The notes under the pieces are model-generated. The model saw nothing but the letters and a program-made list of their open reading frames with translations. It did not search any database and had not been told where the DNA came from. From positions 1 through 8,325 of the forward strand of contig DNNS01000462.1 in the NCBI GenBank assembly GCA_003497555.1: a stretch of 8,325 bases of DNA, written 5' to 3'. The stretch comes from Spirochaetia bacterium (GTDB taxonomy: Bacteria > Spirochaetota > UBA12135). Below, piece after piece: positions 1-6,331 of this stretch. Position 1 is the stretch's first letter; each line of letters starts with the position of its first letter. A program made the translations under genes and the position numbers.

Positions 1-68
1 GTATTTTCCAGGGAGGGAGACATCATGCCACAGTGGGGCACACGAAAAAAAGTAAATTTTATTATTTT
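1..68. other. Gene-free left end, downstream of the acyl ligase
   Basis: No coding sequence is supported here. On the minus strand the stop codon at 69-71 is followed by an A/T-rich stretch with a run of seven T (45-51), but no stable stem precedes it. Further on, GTGCC...GGCAT (about 27-42) could form only a weak stem without a T tract. No convincing intrinsic terminator is visible, so transcription may continue past the edge or end by another mechanism. Confidence 0.6.
3..19 (+). repeat. Left copy of a 17-bp inverted repeat at the window ends
   Basis: The 17 bases from ATTTTCC to GGGAG match exactly, on the opposite strand, the bases at 8284-8300. This copy lies downstream of the last gene of the cluster. 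Its other flank continues as ACATCATGCC, against GGATGC at the right copy, so similarity may go on with a small gap. It may be part of a longer dispersed element cut off by the window edge. Confidence 0.6.
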
Positions 69-1463
69 TTATATTTCCGGCAGGTTTTTATAAAATACCT
101 TGCCGCCCGGACCGCGGGGAATTTCATTCATTATTTTATAAAAATGCGGACGTTTGAATTCCGGCAGATTGCACATGGCTTTTTTAAGTTCTTCAATTAT
201 ATGTTCATTTGCAGCTGCCGGTACCACATAGGCTGCAGCGGCTTCACCGCGCAGACCCCCGCATTTTTTGGCAATAACCGCAGCATCATTTACCAGACCG
301 GATTTTTTTAAGGCGTTTTCAATTTCAACGGCAGACACACGGTTACCCGCTGATTTTATAATCTGGTTGACCCGTCCCAGAAGATTAAATTGCCGGTCTC
401 CTTCTATTACGTCCCCGGTCGCGTACCAGGATTCCCCGCCTTCCGGAAGGCTTACCGTCGGCGAAGAAACAGACAGCACATTTTCACGGTCAAGCCGGTG
501 GGAAACAAAATCAAAAAACTTCCAGCGGGAATTATGCGCATACCGCCGGAAAGCAATACCTCCGGTTTCGGTAGAACCGTAAATTTCAGTAATAATCATG
601 CCCAATTTTCTATAAAAAGATTCTGCCAGCGCAACATCCATAGCCATGGTGGAAGATACACAATGCCGGAAAAAAGTAAAATCATCTTTTTTATAACTGT
701 CAAGGAAACCGCTCATGGTCTGGAAATGAAGAGGGCTGGCAATAATAACAGTGGCTTTTTTTTCCTGAATGATTTTTTCAAAGGTAAAAGTCGGGGAAAA
801 ATGCGCATTTAATATTATGGAGCTTCCGCAAAAAAGAGGCAGCAGCACTTCAAACAGCAGCCCGTAAATATGAAAAGCCGGGACCAGCGGGTAAAAAATA
901 TCGCTGCTGCGGATTTTAAAAAAATCAGCCAAAGCGGCGGTTTCATGATAAAGGTTATCAAATGTTTTTGCCACCAGCTTGGGAGCGCCGGTGGAACCGG
1001 AAGTAAAAAGATAAAGGGCGGTATCGGAAGAGTCAACTGACGGTAAAACCGAATAATCTGCGATTCCCGGCGCCAGGGAATCTACCAGCAGATATCTGGT
1101 ATCTGGAGCAGCGTATTCCCTGATTATTTCATAGTATTCCTGATTGGTGATTATAAAATCGTAAAGTCCGGCTAATAACGAAATTTCTTGCCGCAGCTTG
1201 TTGTTTATCAGAACCGGTTTTATTCCCGATGCCAGGCAGCCGAACAGGGCGGATAAAAATGAGCGCCCGCTGTCAAGAAATAGCAGGGCTTTACCGTGCT
1301 CTTTACTGCAGGCGGAAATAACTGCACAGATATCTTTAAAAATTTCCCCGCTATTTATTATGCAATTATTTTTAATATCCTGAAAAACCGCCTGCCCGGA
1401 ATGGTCAGGAATAAAAAGCCGGCAGAAATCGGCAAATTTTTTTTTACCGCTGCACCAGCTCAT
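69..1463 (-). CDS. AMP-forming acyl ligase (ANL superfamily; acyl-CoA synthetase or acyl-AMP/ACP ligase)
   Basis: Predicted to activate a carboxylic acid as its acyl-adenylate and pass it to CoA or a carrier protein. The 464-residue product has the ANL core motifs in order: phosphate-binding loop FTSGSTGAPK (153-162), the A4-region His198 in FHIYGLLF, YGSTETG (295-301), TGD with the ribose-binding Asp351, hinge motif GRVNQIIKSAGNR (363-375), and C-terminal PRGPGGK with the catalytic-type Lys455. It is shorter than typical acyl-CoA synthetases (about 500-650 residues), mainly in the N-terminal part. The TSGSTG-x-P...HIYGLLF...LLPL pattern recalls the ligases of aryl-polyene clusters (ApeH-like); this is from memory. 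The ATG at 1463 lies one base after the moxR stop; an in-frame extension to 1532 would run inside moxR and is not preferred. No strong ribosome site is visible, so coupling to moxR is likely. The substrate cannot be read from the sequence, and no carrier protein is present in the window. Confidence 0.9.
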   Translation of the reverse strand: MSWCSGKKKFADFCRLFIPDHSGQAVFQDIKNNCIINSGEIFKDICAVISACSKEHGKALLFLDSGRSFLSALFGCLASGIKPVLINNKLRQEISLLAGLYDFIITNQEYYEIIREYAAPDTRYLLVDSLAPGIADYSVLPSVDSSDTALYLFTSGSTGAPKLVAKTFDNLYHETAALADFFKIRSSDIFYPLVPAFHIYGLLFEVLLPLFCGSSIILNAHFSPTFTFEKIIQEKKATVIIASPLHFQTMSGFLDSYKKDDFTFFRHCVSSTMAMDVALAESFYRKLGMIITEIYGSTETGGIAFRRYAHNSRWKFFDFVSHRLDRENVLSVSSPTVSLPEGGESWYATGDVIEGDRQFNLLGRVNQIIKSAGNRVSAVEIENALKKSGLVNDAAVIAKKCGGLRGEAAAAYVVPAAANEHIIEELKKAMCNLPEFKRPHFYKIMNEIPRGPGGKVFYKNLPEI

Positions 1464-1464
1464 T

Positions 1465-2403
1465 TTACAGTTTAATATCCAGCAGGGAGCGGATAATATC
1501 ATCGGATAATATATTTTCAGAATTACCGGCAAAATTGAGTATTATACGATGGCGCATGATTGCCGGGAAAACCTTTTCTATGTGATGGCGCTCTACTTCC
1601 CTGCATCCTTCAATAAAGGCAGCTGCCCGGGCTGCCCTGACAGTGAATCTGGAAGCCCGCGGGCCTGCCCCGTAACGTACGTATTTTTTAACAGATTCAA
1701 GGCAGTTTGGGCATTCCGGACGGCTGGCCTGTACCATCTGGACTATCCAATCCGCTGCTTTTTCAGCTATGGGAATGTCAGCAGCTTTTTTCTGAAAATC
1801 TATAAGATCTTTTTTACTGAAAATTTTATTTACATGTTCCAGGCCTGCCTCGGCGTCTTTAAGAGCAATGGCCACTTCCTCGGAACGGGCCGGATAATTT
1901 ACCGGCAGCATAAACATAAAACGGTCAAGCTGGGCTTCGGGCAGAGGATAGGTTCCTTCAAACTCCAGAGGATTCTGGGTAGCAAGAACAAAAAAAGGTT
2001 CGTCAAGCTGCATGGTCTCGCCGGAAACACTAACCTCTTTTTCCTGCATGGCCTGCAGCAGGGCAGACTGGGTTTTGGGAGGAGTACGGTTTATTTCATC
2101 AGCCAGCAGCAGATTGGTAAAAACCGGACCTTTGATGAATTTCATGCGTTTTTTCCCGGAGGTTTCTTCAAGAATTTCATAACCGATTAAATCGGACGGC
2201 ATGAGATCAGGAGTAAACTGAATGCGGGTAAAATCAATATTGAAAACCCGGGCTAAAGTTTTTACCAGCAGGGTTTTGGCCAGCCCGGGTACTCCGATTA
2301 TAATGGCATGCCCCGGGGACAAGAGAGCGGTGAGCAGCATGTCAAGCAGCTGTTCCTGCCCTACTACCGCCTTGGAAATTTCAGAAAAAAGCTTTTTAAA
2401 CAT
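1465..2403 (-). CDS. MoxR-family AAA+ ATPase
   Basis: A 312-residue MoxR-type ATPase, a cytoplasmic chaperone-like AAA+ protein that typically helps mature or activate partner proteins, often through VWA-domain proteins. Visible elements: VVGQEQ near the N terminus (13-18), Walker A GVPGLAKT (37-44), the MoxR-typical pre-Walker-B region, Walker B LLLADEIN (98-105) followed by RTPPKTQSALLQAMQE, sensor 1 in LATQNP (Asn144), TYPLPEAQLDRF (151-162) and sensor 2 GAGPRASR (245-252). The length matches the family. The start at 2403 is preferred because it places the protein just before the conserved VVGQ and four bases after the upstream manC stop; longer in-frame starts would sit deep inside manC. 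The ribosome site is poor, so translational coupling is likely. The usual DUF58 and VWA partner genes are absent: the next gene, one base away, is an acyl ligase. Confidence 0.95.
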   Translation of the reverse strand: MFKKLFSEISKAVVGQEQLLDMLLTALLSPGHAIIIGVPGLAKTLLVKTLARVFNIDFTRIQFTPDLMPSDLIGYEILEETSGKKRMKFIKGPVFTNLLLADEINRTPPKTQSALLQAMQEKEVSVSGETMQLDEPFFVLATQNPLEFEGTYPLPEAQLDRFMFMLPVNYPARSEEVAIALKDAEAGLEHVNKIFSKKDLIDFQKKAADIPIAEKAADWIVQMVQASRPECPNCLESVKKYVRYGAGPRASRFTVRAARAAAFIEGCREVERHHIEKVFPAIMRHRIILNFAGNSENILSDDIIRSLLDIKL

Positions 2404-2407
2404 AAGG

Positions 2408-3436
2408 TCAGATATAACCCCTGGTGGTTTCCTGCTGCGCCAGTTTTTCAAGAATATTTTTAATCTTTTCTTCATGGCGCGAATCGGAGATGTAAACGAT
2501 ATTTCCGTCTTTGACAATATTGATGTTGGACAGGGAATTTACAACAAAAAAAAGATTATTATCATCCTGAAACACATGGGTGTTTTCGCAGTCGTGAAGG
2601 AAAGAATTGGGATTTTTACGCGCACCCAGACGCGCCGCTGCATTCCAGGAGCCGACGTCGTCCCAGACAAATGACGAATGCACGCAAAGCAGATTGGCGC
2701 AGTGTTCCAGTACTGCATAATCAAATGATATTTTTTTTAACGAACAAAAAAGATCGTATTTTTTTTGATTGTTTTCTTCAGCCATGTATTGGTGCATAAT
2801 CTGCCAGTGTTCCGGAGCATATTTGCGGAAGGCCCCGAGTATGGAACGGGTGAAAAAAAACATTCCGGAATTCCAGAGATAATCTCCGCTGCTTATATAC
2901 CGGACTGCCGTATCGGTATCGGGTTTTTCCCTGAAGCATTCTACCGGGCAGGGGCTTAAACTGCCGGAAGTTTTTATATATCCATAGCCGGTTTCAGGCC
3001 GGGAAGGTTTGATGCCGATAATGACCACAGCGCCGCCTGAAGCTGTTTCCATGGCAGTACGGATATCTGCATGATAGGCAGGAAAATTATCGATATAATG
3101 ATCTGCCGGGAGAATATAAAAAATATCGTTTTCGCCGCCGGGAATGGAAAGCACGGAAAGCAGAATGCAGGCAGCTGTATCGCGGCCGCAGGGTTCGGCG
3201 ATAATATTGGCAGCAGGGAAAAGGTCAAGCGCAGAAGCGGCAGGCAGATAATTTTGCCCGGTGGCAAGAAAAATATTCTGTCTGGGAAAAACCGGCAATA
3301 GTCTTTTTACGGTTTCCTTGATCATGCAGTCGTCTGCTGTAATGGAAGCAAACTGCTTCGGCCTGTCCGCACGGCTTTTGGGCCAGAAACGCTGGCCTTT
3401 ACCGCCGGCCATAATAACAGCAAACTCACGATGCAT
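2408..3436 (-). CDS. manC: Mannose-1-phosphate guanylyltransferase (GDP-mannose pyrophosphorylase)
   Basis: Makes GDP-mannose from GTP and mannose-1-phosphate, the donor for mannose- and fucose-containing surface glycans. The 342-residue protein has the nucleotidyltransferase signature AGGKGQRFWPKSR (10-22) with Lys27 in RPKQF, EPCGRDTAA (81-89), PADH (110-113), TGYGYI (149-154), EKP (170-172), WNSGMFFF (188-195), SFDYAVLE (237-244) and VWDDVGSW (257-264). The length is that of the single-domain enzyme; the phosphomannose isomerase domain of bifunctional AlgA/ManC types (about 470 residues) is missing. The chosen ATG at 3436 overlaps the end of miaA by 11 bp and has an AGG about seven bases upstream; the TTG six codons further out is less likely. 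The usual RNTAPA box reads RDTAAC here. The symbol is by family resemblance; RfbM/CpsB are synonyms in other systems. Confidence 0.93.
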   Translation of the reverse strand: MHREFAVIMAGGKGQRFWPKSRADRPKQFASITADDCMIKETVKRLLPVFPRQNIFLATGQNYLPAASALDLFPAANIIAEPCGRDTAACILLSVLSIPGGENDIFYILPADHYIDNFPAYHADIRTAMETASGGAVVIIGIKPSRPETGYGYIKTSGSLSPCPVECFREKPDTDTAVRYISSGDYLWNSGMFFFTRSILGAFRKYAPEHWQIMHQYMAEENNQKKYDLFCSLKKISFDYAVLEHCANLLCVHSSFVWDDVGSWNAAARLGARKNPNSFLHDCENTHVFQDDNNLFFVVNSLSNINIVKDGNIVYISDSRHEEKIKNILEKLAQQETTRGYI

Positions 3437-4322
3437 TATAATGCCTGTAAACAAGACTATTTACCGCGGATAAATTATCAGGATTGACAAAAACAGCGCC
3501 GGGTTCTCTGCGAAACCAGGTTTCCTGTCTTTTGGCAAAATTACGTGTTTGGGTCTGGACTGTATTTATCAGTTTTTGCAGCCCGCCGGGGTTTCCGGAT
3601 AGAAATTGTACAATATCTCTGTAACCTATGGCCTGCATAATCTGGTGTTCAGCTGTTATTCCCATGGAGATAAGATTTTTAACCTCATCAATAAAACCCG
3701 CTGCAAACATCTCCTCGGTTCTTTTATTTATTCTATCATATAACAATTGCCTGTCAACCTGCAGGATCAGTGTAAGAAAATCCACAAACGGCGCGGACCT
3801 GCTGCGGCGCATTTCGGTAAAAGTTTTTCCGCTTTCATCCATGGCAGAAAGCGCCCTGATCACCCGCCGGGAATTGGATAAATCGCATTCTGCTGCATAT
3901 TCCGGATCTTTTTCAATAAGCAGTTTTATACACCAGTCCGCGCCGTTTTGCTTCAGCAGATCTTCATATTTTTTACGGCTAACATCCGCACTGCTGAAAA
4001 TTCCCTGTTTAAGAATCCTGATGTACAGGGGTGTTCCGCCGGCAATGAAGATTCGGCCCTGGTGGCGGTTAATAAGTTCAAGCGCAGCCTGGAAAAAATC
4101 ATAAACACTGAAATTTTTATCGGGCGCAATGCAGTCAATCAGCCGGTAATTAAATTGGGTTATTTCCTGCGGATGGGGTTTAGCCGTGCCGATGGAGCAG
4201 TACTGATATACCTGCATGGAATCGGCATTGATTATCAGATCGCCGCTTTGATACAGACTGTGCACCAGTCTGGTTTTTCCCGATGCAGTCGGCCCGGTAA
4301 TTATTACCGCCCGGGGTTTCAC
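3426..4322 (-). CDS. miaA: tRNA dimethylallyltransferase MiaA
   Basis: Transfers a dimethylallyl group to N6 of A37 in tRNAs reading UNN codons, the first step towards ms2i6A. The 298-residue protein shows P-loop GPTASGKT (10-17), DSMQVY (34-39), AGGTPLYI (94-101), SRRVIRAL (151-158), the AIGYRD box (231-236) and the C-terminal tRNA-binding signature TRNFAKRQETWFR (259-271). All the hallmark motifs are present and the length is normal (about 300). The start codon is GTG at 4322, which puts the P-loop ten residues from the N terminus as expected; no in-frame ATG lies nearby and no ribosome site is obvious in the 21-nt gap after rpoZ. Its 3' end overlaps manC by 11 bp. Confidence 0.97.
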   Translation of the reverse strand: MKPRAVIITGPTASGKTRLVHSLYQSGDLIINADSMQVYQYCSIGTAKPHPQEITQFNYRLIDCIAPDKNFSVYDFFQAALELINRHQGRIFIAGGTPLYIRILKQGIFSSADVSRKKYEDLLKQNGADWCIKLLIEKDPEYAAECDLSNSRRVIRALSAMDESGKTFTEMRRSRSAPFVDFLTLILQVDRQLLYDRINKRTEEMFAAGFIDEVKNLISMGITAEHQIMQAIGYRDIVQFLSGNPGGLQKLINTVQTQTRNFAKRQETWFRREPGAVFVNPDNLSAVNSLVYRHYNAS

Positions 4323-4343
4323 GGAAAAAAAATCAGGAAATCT

Positions 4344-4598
4344 TCAGATTTCTTCTTCGGCAGGAACTGCGGAAAGTTCATCATCGTCGTATGACTCAAG
4401 ATCTTCTTCCGGAATAGCGGTAAATTTTATGCGCCCATTTAAAATATCATTAATGGCAATCAGCGCGGGTTTTTCGCCTGATTTTATATAATCGTCAGGA
4501 TTGACAATTTTGGTTTTTTCTGCGTAATCCATACAGGCCCGTACCAGTTCATAACGGTTATCTTTATAATCGACTACTTTTTCGAGATCCAGAAACAT
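4344..4598 (-). CDS. rpoZ: RNA polymerase omega subunit
   Basis: Small subunit that helps fold and hold the beta' subunit in RNA polymerase. The 84-residue product has the omega pattern: DNRYELVRACMDYAEKT (13-29), corresponding to the GNRF-x-LV-x-x-A-x-RA helix of other omegas, then KPALIAINDILNGRIKF (43-59), matching the 'K-x-x-x-IAL-x-E-x-x-x-G' segment, and an acidic tail (64-84). The start at 4598 is chosen over an ATG seven codons upstream because GGAGG, the best ribosome site in the cluster, lies four bases before it. It sits 17 nt after gmk, the most common neighbour of rpoZ in bacteria, which supports the call for a protein whose sequence alone is rather divergent. Confidence 0.88.
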   Translation of the reverse strand: MFLDLEKVVDYKDNRYELVRACMDYAEKTKIVNPDDYIKSGEKPALIAINDILNGRIKFTAIPEEDLESYDDDELSAVPAEEEI

Positions 4599-4602
4599 GC
4601 TT

Positions 4603-4607
4603 CCTCC
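4603..4607 (-). promoter_or_regulatory. Ribosome binding site that fixes the rpoZ start
   Basis: GGAGG on the minus strand, four bases before the ATG at 4598. It is the strongest Shine-Dalgarno match in the cluster and favours this ATG over the one seven codons upstream at 4619. Confidence 0.65.
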
Positions 4608-4615
4608 GCGAGATA

Positions 4616-5167
4616 TCACATAGAGTATATAATGATTTTCAGATTCTGGAAAGCCCTCTCTAAATTATCGTTGATAATAACATGCTGCCAGCGGTGCATT
4701 TCGGCCATTTCTTTTTCAGCGTTTTTAAGTCTCTTTTCAATGACTTCAGGCGCATCCGTAGCCCGGCGGCGGAGGCGTTTTTCAAGTTCGGCGATGGAAG
4801 GCACACTGATAAAAATATATACCGCTTTTACGCCCTTATCCATGAGGATAATACTTCCCTGTACATCAATATCCAGAAGTACGGTCTTGCCGCAAGAGAG
4901 CTGTTCATTGATAAATGCCGACGAAGTTCCGTATAAATTTCCATGCACCTCGGCCCATTCCAGAAACTCGTTGTTGCTGATCATTTTTCGAAATTCCTGT
5001 TCACTGATAAAAAAATATTCCCGGCCGTGCTGTTCGCGGCCGCGCGGCGCCCGGGTTGTATAGGAAACCGAAAAAACCAGCGCCGGGTCTTGCTTGCGGA
5101 GTTTTTCAATCAAAGTGCTTTTACCGGCCCCGGAGGGAGCGGTAATTACAATAAAATTATTCGGCAT
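4616..5167 (-). CDS. gmk: Guanylate kinase
   Basis: Phosphorylates GMP to GDP with ATP, in the cytoplasm; essential for GTP and dGTP supply. The 183-residue protein has P-loop PSGAGKST (11-18), the GMP-binding block SYTTRAPRGRE (35-45) with Tyr51, FLEWAEVHGNLYGTS (68-82) carrying the GMP-contacting Glu70 and Tyr79, DIDVQG (99-104), the Arg-rich lid RLRRRATDAPE (131-141) with Arg146, and the closing IINDNLE (164-170). The length matches the family, though the C terminus ends early after the last helix. The start at 5167 overlaps remA by 11 bp and is preceded by a weak GATGAAGAA element; an alternative ATG five codons upstream at 5182 (MKKKN extension) cannot be excluded. A further in-frame ATG at 5254 would overlap most of the end of remA and is rejected. 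Confidence 0.97.
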   Translation of the reverse strand: MPNNFIVITAPSGAGKSTLIEKLRKQDPALVFSVSYTTRAPRGREQHGREYFFISEQEFRKMISNNEFLEWAEVHGNLYGTSSAFINEQLSCGKTVLLDIDVQGSIILMDKGVKAVYIFISVPSIAELEKRLRRRATDAPEVIEKRLKNAEKEMAEMHRWQHVIINDNLERAFQNLKIIIYSM

Positions 5168-5426
5168 GTTTTTTTTCTTCATCGCCGTGATTAATGCGGG
5201 CGGAAAGCGAATCAGTGCTAAGGGAAGATAAAATAACGTGTCTGGTTTCGGCAATGATCATGGCCCGGCAGCGCCGGCCCTGGGTGGCATCAACCAGCAG
5301 TCCGCCGGTTTTGGCTTCATCGCGCAGTCTGCGTCCCGCAGAAGAATCAGGATTTATAATCGCTACAATTTTATCAATCATTACCGAATTGCCGAAACCG
5401 GCATTTAGAACAACTGTTGATTTCAT
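5157..5426 (-). CDS. remA: RemA-family (DUF370) DNA-binding regulator
   Basis: An 89-residue member of the RemA/DUF370 family. In Bacillus subtilis RemA is a DNA-binding protein that activates biofilm-matrix and osmoprotection genes; its role outside Firmicutes is poorly known. Family features seen: LNAGFGN (7-13), the INP-x-S stretch (24-28), GGLLVDATQGRRCRA (41-55), which is the strongest family signature with its paired arginines (Arg51, Arg52), and HVILSSL (63-69). Compared from memory with B. subtilis RemA, the position of the DNA-binding Arg18 is Lys19 and that of Pro29 is Ala30. It lies 22 nt after secF and overlaps gmk by 11 bp, and a remA-gmk-rpoZ order is widespread. The preceding gap has GGCGG about nine bases from the ATG, a weak ribosome site. 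Confidence 0.93.
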   Translation of the reverse strand: MKSTVVLNAGFGNSVMIDKIVAIINPDSSAGRRLRDEAKTGGLLVDATQGRRCRAMIIAETRHVILSSLSTDSLSARINHGDEEKKHAE

Positions 5427-5448
5427 TTATTGAAACCGCCGGGAAAAA

Positions 5449-6321
5449 TCAGGAAATAGAGCGGAATTTATTCCACATGATTACTACAGGCGGTGCGATA
5501 TATAAAGTTGAATAAGTGCCGGATATCATTCCCACTATCAGGGCAAATGAAAAATTATTAAGGGACCCTGAACTGAAAAAATAAAGCATAAATACAACAA
5601 ACAAGGTTGTAAGTGAACTGAATATTGTACGTTTCAGCATCTGATTGATGGATAGATTAAAGATTCCGGTAATATTCATTGCGGTTTTTAAATGTAAATT
5701 TTCGCGCACCCGATCGAATATTATTATTGTATCGTTTACCGAATAGCCAAGTATGGTGAGAACTGCCGAGATGGTAAGGATATCCACTTCCAATCCCAAA
5801 AAGGAAACAGCGCCAAGCATGATAATAACATCATGAATCAGGGCAACTATAGCGGCAAAGCCGTAATAAAATTTAAAGCGAAAGGCAAGATAAATTAATT
5901 CTGCAATCAGAGCAATAATAACAATTTTAAGAGCTGCCTTTTGATTATCACGGCTCATCATGGCGCCCACCAGGGAGCTTTTTTCATAATTGGGCGTGTA
6001 ATCTGCAAAGTTAACATTAATAATTTCTTTTATGCGGTCTGATACCTGCTGGGCATCTTCCCTGCTTCCGGTACGAATAAAATAACTGTTTTTATCAAGA
6101 ATTTTTTGAATATCTACCTGCAGGTTTTCTTTTTTAAAAACACTCAGCATGGATTCAATTGACAGCGAACGGCTGAAGGTCACATTAATTTCAATACCGC
6201 CGGTAAAATCAGTACTGAATTTAAATCCTCTTGAAAATATTATGCAATATAATGAAAACCCTATTAATACAGCGGAAAAAATCAGCATGGGAATCTGTAT
6301 TTTTAAAAAATTTATTTTCAT
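5449..6321 (-). CDS. secF: Protein translocase subunit SecF
   Basis: Inner-membrane partner of SecD; the SecDF complex uses the proton gradient to pull exported proteins out of the SecYEG channel on the outer face of the membrane. The 290-residue protein has one N-terminal membrane segment (about 8-30), a periplasmic domain starting with the family motif STDFTGGIEI (36-45), then five membrane segments (about 131-150, 153-175, 179-205, 233-252 and 256-284). The helix-4 motif GYSVNDTIIIFDRVREN (192-208) carries Asp197, the equivalent of the proton-pathway Asp of SecF. Length and topology are normal. The ATG at 6321 is 10 nt after the secD stop. Confidence 0.98.
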   Translation of the reverse strand: MKINFLKIQIPMLIFSAVLIGFSLYCIIFSRGFKFSTDFTGGIEINVTFSRSLSIESMLSVFKKENLQVDIQKILDKNSYFIRTGSREDAQQVSDRIKEIINVNFADYTPNYEKSSLVGAMMSRDNQKAALKIVIIALIAELIYLAFRFKFYYGFAAIVALIHDVIIMLGAVSFLGLEVDILTISAVLTILGYSVNDTIIIFDRVRENLHLKTAMNITGIFNLSINQMLKRTIFSSLTTLFVVFMLYFFSSGSLNNFSFALIVGMISGTYSTLYIAPPVVIMWNKFRSIS

Positions 6322-6331
6322 GTTTTATTGC

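Noticed and set aside
27..51. Possible intrinsic terminator after the acyl ligase
   Set aside because: The stem is only about four pairs plus wobbles, and the T run comes before it in the direction of transcription rather than after it.
390..812. Plus-strand open frame of 140 codons opposite the acyl ligase
   Set aside because: Antisense to conserved ligase motifs, with no family resemblance and no ribosome site support.
1549..2190. Plus-strand open frame of 213 codons opposite moxR
   Set aside because: It lies entirely antisense to a gene with complete MoxR motifs, has no recognisable domain and has a composition typical of a shadow frame.
3434..3441. TATAAT-like element before manC as an internal promoter
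   Set aside because: It overlaps the manC start codon region, so it cannot serve the chosen start, and no matching -35 box was seen.
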